Part shown: positions 1-10,500 of the stretch, piece after piece
Layout of the letters: each line of letters begins with the position of its first letter
Numbering within the stretch: position 1 is the stretch's first letter
Virus record (IMG/VR): IMGVR_UViG_3300005663_000033
Coordinates: 1-64,000 of that record
Length of the DNA stretch: 64,000 bases
Origin: a virus
Direction: 5' to 3' (one strand)
Program-made: the position numbers and the translations under genes
Notes under the pieces: model-generated
The model's database searches: none
Seen by the model: the letters and a program-made list of their open reading frames with translations, nothing else
What the model was told of the DNA's origin: nothing

Positions 1-850
1 CCTCATTTCCTTTCGAATCTTTTTCATTCATACCCCCTACACCCCCTTCCAATAATTTGTCCAATTTAGCATTCACAAATTTATTCGCCGCAACTTTAAT
101 CACCGATTCAGGATTCGCAGGTTCATCAACAAACCCCTGCGCACCAAAAATAATATCTTTCAAAACTCTGCCGATTTTGTATCCTTGATATTCACCACAG
201 CCACCATAAATTCTCAAATGCTTTGTAAGAAAAGCAGTAGATTCATTGCGCTCAATAAGTTTAGTTTCACCTGTTGTTGAATCAATTAAGCCATAACCAA
301 AGTCTGGAAACCAAGCTTCCATTGATACAAACATCTCACCAGCTTTGGCTTTGGTGATAATTTCATCGATTCGCTCAGATAGCTCGGGAAACGCTCGATA
401 CAAAACACCAGCCACCTCAATGTCAAATTCGGCTGGAGGAGATTCATCTTTAAGCACTGCAATTTCATCGCCAGATTTGTCCAATACCCTTGTCTGAACA
501 ATGTGACCTAAAATCTTGTCAGCTTGGTGATTATCATTCATCGGTTTATGTAATGGCGACGACTTTGCCTTCCAAACTTCATAGGGTGTAAAAATATCGT
601 CGTTCAAATTCCAACCCGTACTAACAAGAATAGCAACGACAAGTGCTAAATCCGGTTGTTCCCGACCGAGAAGCTCTTCCACAGTTTGAACAGTAGAAGT
701 GGTCTTCACAAGATCAGCAACAGACATGCCATCGAAATATTTTTCGATATCGCCAACCTGAACCTGTGCTGTAACAAATGCAGTCGAACTTCCAGCTTTA
801 TTCGTCTGAAATTCTATACCAGCTTCTTTCTCAGCTTTATAAATGCGCAC
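1..850 (-). CDS. Prohead maturation protease-like protein, 3' end outside window
   Basis: At least 283 codons are open from a GTG at 850 to the window edge. The GTG is chosen because GGGAGG sits 5 bases upstream and a stop closes the frame just above. Visible blocks are HKPMNDNH (residues 101-108), GHIV (115-118), a VLYRAFPEL segment near 150, SMEAWF (176-181), then TAFLTKHLR and PANPES. A His block followed by a Ser block, in a gene two places downstream of the portal, fits prohead proteases of tailed phages. The Gly-rich, charged tail near the edge may begin a scaffold part. Family assignment is by motif and gene order only. Confidence 0.6.
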   Translation of the reverse strand, partial: MRIYKAEKEAGIEFQTNKAGSSTAFVTAQVQVGDIEKYFDGMSVADLVKTTSTVQTVEELLGREQPDLALVVAILVSTGWNLNDDIFTPYEVWKAKSSPLHKPMNDNHQADKILGHIVQTRVLDKSGDEIAVLKDESPPAEFDIEVAGVLYRAFPELSERIDEIITKAKAGEMFVSMEAWFPDFGYGLIDSTTGETKLIERNESTAFLTKHLRIYGGCGEYQGYKIGRVLKDIIFGAQGFVDEPANPESVIKVAANKFVNAKLDKLLEGGVGGMNEKDSKGNE

Positions 851-936
851 CAAAGCCTCCCATCGTATGTTTTATACACAACCATAGATTAAAAGTATAC
901 TCAATCATATAAAATAAAAGACCGTTCACCAACATA

Positions 937-1275
937 CTACCTTGGATTACGCCCTTGCTTTATAAAATCAATTGTATCGGCCCGTGCCTTTTTATCGTCA
1001 TGAACAGCCTTGGATGCGAATCCATCTTCATTAAGCTCAGAATGGGCTTCTGTAGCAAGTTCTTCTGGAGAAGGAAGATAAAAATGCCGCCTTTCCTTCA
1101 TCCCATGACCATCGACATTTTCAATAGTATAGCCAAAATTTATCTCAAATTCGTCTACCGTATCAAACTTCAAATATTTACTTATATTGAATTCATCACT
1201 TGGAACCAAAACACCATTTATTGTTAAAATTGCTAGTCTAGTATCCGTATCCAACGAAACATTCACAATTGCCAT
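937..1275 (-). CDS. Small structural-operon protein, unknown function
   Basis: 112 residues. AGGGGGAA lies just upstream of the ATG. The first half looks like a small beta-rich domain with alternating hydrophobic residues; the C-terminal third is highly charged (DDKKARADTIDF). It lies between portal and the protease-like gene, where minor head or completion proteins are common. No recognised motif. Confidence 0.75.
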   Translation of the reverse strand: MAIVNVSLDTDTRLAILTINGVLVPSDEFNISKYLKFDTVDEFEINFGYTIENVDGHGMKERRHFYLPSPEELATEAHSELNEDGFASKAVHDDKKARADTIDFIKQGRNPR

Positions 1276-1368
1276 ATCATTTCCCCCTTAAGTTCAAACC
1301 CTTGTTTACAAACACACATATCACGGCGATCAAATTCAAAACATGGTTACTCCACCATATCTAATCCC

Positions 1369-3504
1369 CTAATTGTTCGGCAACATGTTGGCCCACGCTA
1401 AAGTAGTCAATATTCGACGCTCCTTGGTAGTGGGTGTCTTTTGTGTAGATGCTGTGAAATTTACCATAAGATCACAGAAATGATCCTCCATAAGACGAGC
1501 ACCTTTCCCTGCCGTATTCAGTCTTCCAGCTATGAGTTCCTTCGTCACTTTATCATCAGGACGCAAGACAGACAAGATACCACGCTTGGTTCTATCCAAT
1601 TCGGTTCTCTGAGATTTGGTTAGAGATCGCATATTCTTTACTTTATGTTGCTTTAAATAAGGATCATCAATCAATTGATCAATTTTATCCAAAAACCCAT
1701 CAGCTACTATATGTAAAACAGATTGAGTTCTAGGCGTCCGTTCGTTCCTTGGTCCCGTATCTTTAGTTGACGGTGGTCGTCCTGGTGGATTATTGCCCTC
1801 ATCTTTTGGTTGATCCCCGCTTGGGTTGTCACCGCCGCCGTTATCGTCACGACTGTCGTTCCCATTTCCATTTAGTCGCTGCTTGACCTTTTCTAGCTTA
1901 ATATCTAGTTCGTTTTGTTTTTCCATGATAGAGAATGGGCGGTTATATGGATTTGATTTTTCTAACAAACCAGGTTCATCATCTCTAGTTTTTTGCTCAG
2001 ATTTCAGTCTTTCAAGTTCTATCATATAATTTACTCCGAATACCTCCGTAGCTTTTTCGGATGAAATAATACCACGATCGAGCAATTGGATTATCAACTG
2101 CTTCTCTGCTGCTTCGTCTCGCAACGACATAATACCAAAGCTAATTGCAGGAATCTTTTTGAAGCCCATTGCATCAGCTACTAGACGTAATTCTCCCTCC
2201 ATCCAGCGAATAGCACGACTGCGCACATATTCTAAGCGTTCAACCAAAGTTTTTAGCTGAACAAAAGCTGATTGAGCATTACGTGTTCCAAGGTCTGATC
2301 CGCCGATAAGGGAATCTGGAATACCAAGACCACGAACAATGTCACTATTAACACCTATATATTTTTCTGCTCCGAGAATCTTATCCGTAGGGGGATATTC
2401 TATTTGTAGATCAATCATATCATCCCACACAAGGTCCATAACCCCGCCACCGGTATTGTCTTCAAGAATTCCGATTAGTCTATCTACCAAGGCTGGTGCA
2501 GGAAGAATGTGTTGATCAGATTTGCCTAATTTCCACAGACGAATCACATTGATAACACCATCAAGCGCAGCCATATCTGCTAATCGCATTTTTTCTTTGA
2601 ACATTACATCTTCAAGAACGCCATATAGAAACGGTGTGCCCCAATCTTCCCAATCATCTTTTTTGTAATAGTCTACATATATTTTGTCCATATCTAAACC
2701 TACTAACCTGCTACCGTTCTTAGCTGCCCTAACAACCTCTGGTGGAAGTTTTCTAATGTGTTCCTTCTCTGCTTTTGTTTTAGGATTTCTAATGGCATTG
2801 GATAAAGATTGTGGGAGACGCATTCCGAGTGCATCTGAACCAAAAAATCTGCCTACTTCTCCACCAATTTTCTCAACTGTCACTGGAGAAAGAAATATAT
2901 ATCTCCATGGAATCTCATTCCGATTGGTTTTCTTCTTTGTTGTCTTAATTTTTTCTGGTGGATCATCAACTTTTGTTTCGTCGACATGGTCTATACCGAC
3001 TACGCCGCCCTTTGTCATTTCTTTTGCGACAGGTTTAGTAATAAGTGCATTTTTGCGACGAACAATCACGTTTGCGTCTCGCATTAACAATTTCATAAAA
3101 TCATGGGCTCTACCTTGTAGATCAACCTTCACAGCCCATTTTCTATAAAATCGCTCTTGGGTTTTGGTGGTGTGTTGCAGTTCCAGCCCCTCTGCTGCAA
3201 AATCCGTCATCAAATCAATAATGTTGCGAACCATACCAATTTTTCTATAAATAGCCTGACAAGCCATAATAATCTCGGAGTGTTTTGTGGGAAGTTTGTC
3301 ACTCGGACGTTGGGCCTCATAATCATGGCGATTATGTCCAGCACGAAGACTAACATCGGTTGCTATAGTACGATGAGCAATTCCATGTGTAATATGACAT
3401 ATTTCTGGAAGAGTATGATTAGAAATATTTTTTGAACTATTGGTGTAAAAACAATTATTTGTCAGAGTTTTTGGTTTATTGGTACTGGGTTTCTTTTTTG
3501 CCAT
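1369..3504 (-). CDS. Phage portal protein
   Basis: 711 residues from the ATG at 3504, which follows a GGAGGG site; the longer open frame upstream lacks a comparable site. The portal forms the dodecameric ring at the capsid vertex through which DNA is packaged and ejected. Supporting signals are the early MVRNIIDLMTDFAAEGL helix, a conserved-looking core ending in LGIPDSLIGGSDLGTRNAQSAF, and the immediate TerL neighbour. The last 200 residues are low-complexity and charged (GNGNDSRDDNGGGDNPSG), followed by a helical tail that may be a fused head-associated domain. N- and C-terminal extensions make it longer than typical 450-550 residue portals. Confidence 0.88.
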   Translation of the reverse strand: MAKKKPSTNKPKTLTNNCFYTNSSKNISNHTLPEICHITHGIAHRTIATDVSLRAGHNRHDYEAQRPSDKLPTKHSEIIMACQAIYRKIGMVRNIIDLMTDFAAEGLELQHTTKTQERFYRKWAVKVDLQGRAHDFMKLLMRDANVIVRRKNALITKPVAKEMTKGGVVGIDHVDETKVDDPPEKIKTTKKKTNRNEIPWRYIFLSPVTVEKIGGEVGRFFGSDALGMRLPQSLSNAIRNPKTKAEKEHIRKLPPEVVRAAKNGSRLVGLDMDKIYVDYYKKDDWEDWGTPFLYGVLEDVMFKEKMRLADMAALDGVINVIRLWKLGKSDQHILPAPALVDRLIGILEDNTGGGVMDLVWDDMIDLQIEYPPTDKILGAEKYIGVNSDIVRGLGIPDSLIGGSDLGTRNAQSAFVQLKTLVERLEYVRSRAIRWMEGELRLVADAMGFKKIPAISFGIMSLRDEAAEKQLIIQLLDRGIISSEKATEVFGVNYMIELERLKSEQKTRDDEPGLLEKSNPYNRPFSIMEKQNELDIKLEKVKQRLNGNGNDSRDDNGGGDNPSGDQPKDEGNNPPGRPPSTKDTGPRNERTPRTQSVLHIVADGFLDKIDQLIDDPYLKQHKVKNMRSLTKSQRTELDRTKRGILSVLRPDDKVTKELIAGRLNTAGKGARLMEDHFCDLMVNFTASTQKTPTTKERRILTTLAWANMLPNN

Positions 3505-3571
3505 TTCGCCCTCCAAAAAATCAATACCATTGCAATACAATTACGGTCACACTAATTATACACCATCGACT

Positions 3572-6500
3572 TTAGATTCTTCTACCTCTTTTGATAGCTC
3601 TGAAAGTATATCCTTGGCGAGCAGCATTAGCATTTTTCATCCCACCAACACCCGATCCGCGATACATAACCTCATCTTTACCAGGTTTTTCTCTTTTATT
3701 TATATTCCCGGCTACATCCTCGTAATCAATATTTTCATCTGGAGCTATATCTGTATCATAGATATACTTGTGAGACAACAAAAGAGCCGTATAGCGATCT
3801 TTGCGAAGTCTACCCTTTCTACTACGACCCTCAACAGCACCCGGCCGAACTACCTGCGGAGTGTCAAATCTCTCTTTTCCTGTTGGGGTTTCACTCATCT
3901 GAATAGTGCAAAGTTCATTCTTTAATTCTTCAAGATTAAATACATTTTCTTCATAAGTATCAAAAATAACCCCCATAGTCTTTTCGGCTTCGATGGCAGA
4001 ATACATTTTTACACTATCAAAAGCTGGAAATAATAAAGTGCGAGTTTCCAAACTTTTGTGTAAGGCAATATTAGCTTGCTGATTTGATTCATTACTTTGT
4101 GCAATGAGATGTAAAATGTGGCGTCCATCAGTCTCTCCATCGGTGTGTTTCGGATCATCAATATCTATGACTTCATATATGGGAAAATCTCCTTCATCTA
4201 TGTTAAGTAATTTTTTGTTTCGGAGCAATTCAGCTACAGCGTATCCACCGCCTTGACTATCCATTTCTATCCGAACCGGACCAAACAATCGAACAATTTC
4301 ACGAATTCGTGAACAGCAGTAGGCGTAATAATCATCATCGGTTACTAATCCCCGCTTCTTACGTTTTATGAATTCCTTTTTGTTAACAGACCAACAGTAA
4401 ACTACTCGATAATGGTTGGACCAAACTTCAGTTACTGTTATGGCTAAGTTATCTCGCTCGGCAGCGGGATCAACACCCATTACATATTTAGGCCCCTTAA
4501 TTCCCCTCATTGATGGAGTAAATGTTACCGCACCGTCCGGTGTCTCAATTGGTTTATTTGGCCCAACAGTACATCCTTCTATTAAACTACGTGGATAAAA
4601 TCCATCAGAATCCTTTACAAAAATAGCACCATATTCCATAAGATAAATATTACGAGGTAAAGTTGCTTTAGCATGTGCTAATTGTCTTAAATCTAATAGA
4701 CCTTCTGGGAGATGGGTATGTGGAATTCGAATAATAGAATAATCTTTATAATTGAAGCTATCTGGAACAAGATTATCCCCTCCAAAAATCTGAGCAACTT
4801 TCTCCGGATCACCCTTACTGCGAATAATACCTTGCCACATATCATGTTTTTTAGAAAAATGGTTAAATGCATAATAAGCAGTACCAGAATATATAATCTG
4901 GTTGCCATGCATCTTACCATCATCGATAATTAATTTTTTCTTGATATCTGCCGGTAAGTCCATCTTTGCAAGCTGTTTATCAAAAGCAATCTTTTTCGCT
5001 TCTTCAACGGGAGTTTTGGAAGTAGCTGCAAAACCACGAACAACTACATCAAAAACATCTTCTGGAATTGATGCGAATTCATCTGCGATAACAACATTTG
5101 CCCTAAACCCACGAATTTTTGTATTGTGGCTGTGGAATCCATTGGCACAATACTCGTGACCATCTGGAACATGCACATCGAAAGTTACGCATTCATCATC
5201 TTCTATAGATACAATCTCATCATAATAAGTATCTGGATCAACAAGACGACGAATAGAGTTGATACGGGGATCATCGATATGTCCATATACTCTTAGGAAA
5301 TTCTCGACCAATGGTCTACTAGCTGATTTCTTAACTTTTAATCTTCCAACACAAACTGATACACAGTTACCAGTTCCATGTTTGGCTCTATGACTTTCGG
5401 AGATATCAATCATGTCATCCAAAACGTTGGGGATTGAGTCGCCTTGATCCATCCATCGCTTCTTCTTTTCAATTCCTGCAAGAAGTTTATCTTGTTTTCT
5501 TTTCAATCTAAACCCAATTTTAGTAGCAAATGTAGCTACGTCTCTTCCTGTTATAGATAATTCATAACACTCTTCCCATTTTTCATTACGTTTTCTGGAT
5601 TTTACATGAGCAACAATACCATAATGAAGTAGGATATATTGAAGTTGTCTAACAAGTTCTTTACTAGTGTTGTGGAAAGTTATTCCTATTTGAGTACCCC
5701 CGCGTTCTGTCGTAACCTGAACAGTACCATCTGTGTCGAACAGACCGGAGATAAATGCTGATGTTACATTACGTGGAGATTTAAGAATGGTGGATGGAAA
5801 TTGCTTGTCTTTGGTTTTAAGATGGTCTGTATCTATTCCAAATTTTTCAAATAAATTATCCCTTTGTGGCTTGCTGGATAATATCCAGTGCATTGGATCT
5901 GATGGTATTTGTCTTATTGGAACCAAGTTGCGAACAGCAAGAGCCAATTCTTCGTCTTGTGTAGCAAAGCCAATCCTCCCCGGAACCGTATAACTTCCAT
6001 CTCCAGCTAATAAGCCGAGAGCATATGCTTCGTCTTGTGATACTCCGGAATTCCCATCGTGCCACCTAAGAGAACGATCTATGAGGACCCTATCCCCAAG
6101 TTTCATCTCATCCATTCTTACCCATACAATCTTTTGATTTCTAACAATCTTTAGTTTGTGGTTATTAGTGGCGTTGAATTCGAATCCATGATGTGTTTTT
6201 ATTTTTTTAGTTTTTGATTTTCCATTACAATAGGACTCATCACTTAGTCTAAATTTGCCATTACCCCAAATTTCCTTATATCTTTTTACGGTAGTTTTAT
6301 TTGTTTGTCCAGAAACTTGGTCGTCGGATATTCTTCCAAACCCATTTTTGTATGTTACACAAGTTAAAGTGTCACTGCAACCGTCTCCCATTGGCAGCGC
6401 ATAGATAATACTGTCTCCAATAGTAAAATAGCAGAGGTCCACATTCTGTCTTGGGCCAGCTTTCTTCCCTTTACCAACAATACCCCTAAGCATTGGAGAA

Positions 6501-6940
6501 TCACTCCACATAGTATCTATGTAATTGAATACCAACCTGGCTTGACGTAAGCCAGCGCCAACGATCACAACTTTTGTACCAGGATCAAGCAAAGCCCGAA
6601 GAACTGAATATACAGCAAGCATGTAGGATTTACTACCACCACGACAAGCAATAAGCATCGGGAAAGGAGTATTCCACATCATCTGAAGTGTGGCAATTTG
6701 AATTGGAAATAAATCTATACCGAGAATAACCTTGGCCGTCCATCCAATATAATCAATATCTAACATTTTGCTTAAAACAACTTCATTCAATGGATTTTTT
6801 GATTGCTTTAAGTCAGTAAAGATATGTCGATCTATAGTAGGTACACGATCACGGAATGGAAACAGATGTCCATACTTTCCTTGCGCACCATATAATAATT
6901 CATCAAGAGCAATCTTAGTCTTACTGTCCATAGATAACAT
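3572..6940 (-). CDS. Terminase large subunit interrupted by an intein
   Basis: 1122 codons; about 703 residues of host protein remain after removing a 419-residue intein. TerL is the packaging ATPase and headful nuclease. Walker A is ACRGGSKS (98-105) and Walker B is VVIADE (616-621), which the intein separates. The C-terminal nuclease shows GVDPAAE and IEMDSQGGG, consistent with RNase H-fold acidic residues. The intein starts at Cys188 after LPMGDG and ends HN606 before Thr607. No strong Shine-Dalgarno is visible for the ATG at 6940, so an in-frame ATG three codons later is possible. It is followed directly by portal. Confidence 0.95.
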   Translation of the reverse strand: MLSMDSKTKIALDELLYGAQGKYGHLFPFRDRVPTIDRHIFTDLKQSKNPLNEVVLSKMLDIDYIGWTAKVILGIDLFPIQIATLQMMWNTPFPMLIACRGGSKSYMLAVYSVLRALLDPGTKVVIVGAGLRQARLVFNYIDTMWSDSPMLRGIVGKGKKAGPRQNVDLCYFTIGDSIIYALPMGDGCSDTLTCVTYKNGFGRISDDQVSGQTNKTTVKRYKEIWGNGKFRLSDESYCNGKSKTKKIKTHHGFEFNATNNHKLKIVRNQKIVWVRMDEMKLGDRVLIDRSLRWHDGNSGVSQDEAYALGLLAGDGSYTVPGRIGFATQDEELALAVRNLVPIRQIPSDPMHWILSSKPQRDNLFEKFGIDTDHLKTKDKQFPSTILKSPRNVTSAFISGLFDTDGTVQVTTERGGTQIGITFHNTSKELVRQLQYILLHYGIVAHVKSRKRNEKWEECYELSITGRDVATFATKIGFRLKRKQDKLLAGIEKKKRWMDQGDSIPNVLDDMIDISESHRAKHGTGNCVSVCVGRLKVKKSASRPLVENFLRVYGHIDDPRINSIRRLVDPDTYYDEIVSIEDDECVTFDVHVPDGHEYCANGFHSHNTKIRGFRANVVIADEFASIPEDVFDVVVRGFAATSKTPVEEAKKIAFDKQLAKMDLPADIKKKLIIDDGKMHGNQIIYSGTAYYAFNHFSKKHDMWQGIIRSKGDPEKVAQIFGGDNLVPDSFNYKDYSIIRIPHTHLPEGLLDLRQLAHAKATLPRNIYLMEYGAIFVKDSDGFYPRSLIEGCTVGPNKPIETPDGAVTFTPSMRGIKGPKYVMGVDPAAERDNLAITVTEVWSNHYRVVYCWSVNKKEFIKRKKRGLVTDDDYYAYCCSRIREIVRLFGPVRIEMDSQGGGYAVAELLRNKKLLNIDEGDFPIYEVIDIDDPKHTDGETDGRHILHLIAQSNESNQQANIALHKSLETRTLLFPAFDSVKMYSAIEAEKTMGVIFDTYEENVFNLEELKNELCTIQMSETPTGKERFDTPQVVRPGAVEGRSRKGRLRKDRYTALLLSHKYIYDTDIAPDENIDYEDVAGNINKREKPGKDEVMYRGSGVGGMKNANAARQGYTFRAIKRGRRI
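5123..6379 (-). mobile_element. Intein with LAGLIDADG endonuclease, in TerL
   Basis: Residues 188-606 of the TerL reading frame. It begins CSDTLTC (block A, Cys1), has a block B TNNH with His261, two LAGLIDADG-type motifs (LGLLAGDGS about 308-316; ISGLFDTDGT about 397-406) and ends FHSHN with Thr as +1 residue. All residues needed for protein splicing and for a homing endonuclease are present, so it should be active. It lies between the Walker A and Walker B parts of the ATPase. Confidence 0.93.
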
Positions 6941-6975
6941 CCATATCAGACCACGTCCTAAATCTTCTAGTCATT

Positions 6976-7521
6976 CTAGAAACCAAAACAATCCCCTTCG
7001 GATTTTCCTTTAGGTTCTTGATAAATCCATCGATCTTTTTCAACCCTAACTACTTCTTCACAAATCATCTGAGCTATTTTGCGACCACAAGCTCCTGCTG
7101 GAATAAGGTGTACGCCATATTTAATTGATAAATGCATTAACCATCGCACTAATGACTTACCGGGTACTCCTTTGGTAAATTGAGGTGGAGATAATTCCAT
7201 AATATCTGGTGTAAATGATGACTCAATGATAATATACGGATATTTCATAGTGGACATGCGCTCCATCTCAGCCTCAAATGCCGATCGTTTTTTACTTCCG
7301 TAATTACCCCAAAGCTCCGCAAAATCGGCCTTGCGCTCAATAGCTAAAATATCGGTGTAACCTACAAGGCTATAATCCCCAGTCTGAAGAGTATCTATGA
7401 TCATACCTTCACATCTGGGGGGACGGCGATCTGGCACGTGCGCACTAAAGGTCCACCCGTAACCTTCTTGTTCTCTCGTATCACGAATTACTGTGTATGT
7501 CGGCAAAATTAAACGGGGCAT
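6976..7521 (-). CDS. ERCC4-type (XPF/MUS81-like) nuclease
   Basis: 181 residues. The N-terminus carries VIRDTREQEG, then GDYSL and IERKADFAEL, the order of acidic and ERK motifs of the ERCC4 nuclease core, which cuts branched or flap DNA. A C-terminal (HhH)2 domain is not evident, so it resembles the short stand-alone phage versions. The start overlaps the end of the GMD gene by 13 bases, implying co-translation. A role in resolving replicated DNA before packaging is inferred from its place directly upstream of TerL. Confidence 0.8.
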   Translation of the reverse strand: MPRLILPTYTVIRDTREQEGYGWTFSAHVPDRRPPRCEGMIIDTLQTGDYSLVGYTDILAIERKADFAELWGNYGSKKRSAFEAEMERMSTMKYPYIIIESSFTPDIMELSPPQFTKGVPGKSLVRWLMHLSIKYGVHLIPAGACGRKIAQMICEEVVRVEKDRWIYQEPKGKSEGDCFGF

Positions 7522-10500
7522 TCAACCAACGCCTTGTAATCGCTCTGAATCATTCGATCAATTAGTTCACCGAAACAAATAGTTGACTCCCATCCTAAAA
7601 CTGTTTTTGCCTTACTAGGATCAGCATGAAGCAGATTAACATCTACCGGACGATAAAATGCAGGATCAATAATTACATAGTCACTATAATCTAGTCCAAT
7701 AGAATCAAATGCCAATTGTAGAAATTCTTTTACAGTATGAGTCTCGCCAGACCCCAATACATAGTCATCGGCTTTCGAGTGTTGCATCATCAACCACATA
7801 CCACGAACCATGTCTTCAGCATGTGACCAATCTCTTTTAGCTTCGATATTGCCCAAAGCCAATGGAAGAACATCAACATCTATACGAGGAAATCCACTGT
7901 TAACATCCATCCAATTCTGAAGCATTGCAACATATTTTGTGATCTTACGAGTAACAAAAGCCTCACCCCTACGTTCACTATTATGAACATGAGACATCCC
8001 AACACCACAATTAAACGTTCCAGATTCCGTTTCAATATCCAAAACATAATCTTCTCTTGGCAATTCAATTATTTTTGTTACTTCATTAGTCAATCTACGT
8101 AGATGTAGTCCCTTGCCAGTATCGTTCGGCGAATGAAAATTTACGTGATATGTCAATACATCTCTGTTAAAATATGTGTTAATATTAAAAGATTGTCCAG
8201 TTAATTGATTAATTATATAAATCAGACCAGAAGCTAAAATGGACGAATTAGTTTTAAAACTCTGATATAAATATGTGCATCTTGTAACTGGACTCTTCAG
8301 CCCGTCACATTGATAATATGCATCAATAAAATCTTTCCATACTTTGCTGAGATTCAAAATAATAGATGGAACTCTTTTCTTATTTCCAGAATATATCAAA
8401 TTTCTTAATTTAACTCTTTGTTCCTTATTTATTCCTCCAAGATATAGTTGTGTAGATTTCCCTCCAAAACCAGATTCACAACAATAAGTTCTGTGTGTAC
8501 CATTATATATAGTTTTCCACAAATATGCTACACGATCTCTAATGTTCTTATCATTATTCGTAAATTGAACTTGGCGATCAATTGACACATATCCATCACC
8601 GACAAGATATCCTAATAATTCAGCAAATTCTGGAGTGAGATTTTCTGATATGATTATTGTATCGGATGTCTCTCGTGGCATTGTTTCAACTAGCGACACC
8701 AAAGACCCTTTCTTCAAATGATCAACTCTAATATCTTGCCCATTTTCATCTAATGCTTTATGATGAGCCGTTGCATTAAAAGAACCACCGCGAGAATTAA
8801 TACAAATCATCCGATGATCACTGTTTTGCTCATCTGTTTTTGTGACTGTCGTCCACTTGATTTTTGTCCAACCATCCTGATCCCAGATATAAGTATCACG
8901 TGTCTCAAATGTCTGTGGCTTATTCGTTTCTGTATCAAAATTATGTAAATCACCTGCGGGAATAATATCTATCATACCATGTCGTTTGATGAATATCGGT
9001 GTATTAGTAGAAATGCATTCGTGGTTAAATAGAATACCCGCACAGGCGAAAATACCGTATGCTCGACGATATAAACCAACAAGTTGATGTGCGTATAGCT
9101 TGGCAACAGCGTATGGCGAATTGGGTACCATAGGTGTTGTTTCACATTGAGGAGCGATATCCGTTTCTCCAAAAAGTTCTGATGTTGAATTCCCCGAAAA
9201 GGCCAGTTTTCCCTTTCTGGAAATCAAAAAATTATGATTATCTTCCATAGACAAACACCAAACCTTACCCCTATATGGAACACGGCTTATGTTTTTTGTA
9301 TAAAGTTTATTTGTGGATTTTCCCGCAATGGTAAATGCATAACTTTTACTAGGAGTAACATCATGTCCACATATTTGTGTCACATTCGGCGTAGCATAAT
9401 TGTATGAACAATTTTTTCCTACATTTGCGCATAATCTAATAAAATCAACAGCTAGTTGATCTGATGTTGTTGTAAAATATTGTGTAACACCACCCCCTCT
9501 TCGATAACCGTCACTGTCTATTAATCCCTCAAATACTCGCTGTTGTAAACTTATCGGTATGGAAAAAACAAAATCTGGAATACTTTTGTATTTACATTTT
9601 GTTCCACACAAACGGAATACAGATGCTAAAGCCGAACAGGATAATTCTATTGTAATATCTTTGGCCCTAAAATCTAATCCAAGTTTATTGAGACATTTCA
9701 GTAATTTATTCCTTGCTTTATCTGGTTCTGGAACAGCAAAAAGAATATAGCTACTTTTACCACCAGACTCAATATCGCGATCCATATTTTCTGCAACAAA
9801 TTTACCATCAAAACTTTTGTTTCTAGTTGTCCCCATCTTTCCACTAAGAGTATTTCTAACGAATTTAACTTTTCTTTTACTAGAGGAAGCAAAATAACCA
9901 TCCCCAATATACAAACCAAGAAGATAATAGAAACATTCGGCATTTATTTCGTCAATTAAATTAACAGAACAATTATCTGCAAAATTATTGTTCGCTAGTT
10001 CTGATAACTTAACGGTTGATACATAACTCTCTGAAAAATGATTTGATGTCATAGGAATAGAATATTTACTAGTTCGACTATAGGGAAACAGTGACGCCAC
10101 ATTACTAGCTTGTTCCCTAACAATACATCCATCATCATTCCTCAACAGAACACTATGATTAGGTGTAACTAGCTGGTTGATCCTTCTACCCTTTAATGAA
10201 ACCATCTTCCCATCGTAGTCATATATCAGTTTTTTAACCACCCGTTTTATTTCAACGCACCCAGTCGATTCATTAAGTGTGTAAACACGATCACCAACAC
10301 AAATCTTGTCATATGATTTAATTCCATCAACAGTAACCACCTTTGTCTCCGTGTCATGGCAGGCTTGATAAAATTTGCTATGTGGTGAAGACTGACGAAT
10401 CGATTCTAGCATATTAAGTGGACCCACTGCATTAATTTGACACGTAGTGATAGGCTGATCAAACGAAACACCAACATGACTCATCGCAGCCAAATTATAA

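Noticed and set aside
2684-3148. Plus-strand 154-codon frame opposite the portal gene
   Set aside because: Shadow of the portal coding sequence on the other strand; Ser/Phe-rich and without ribosome site.
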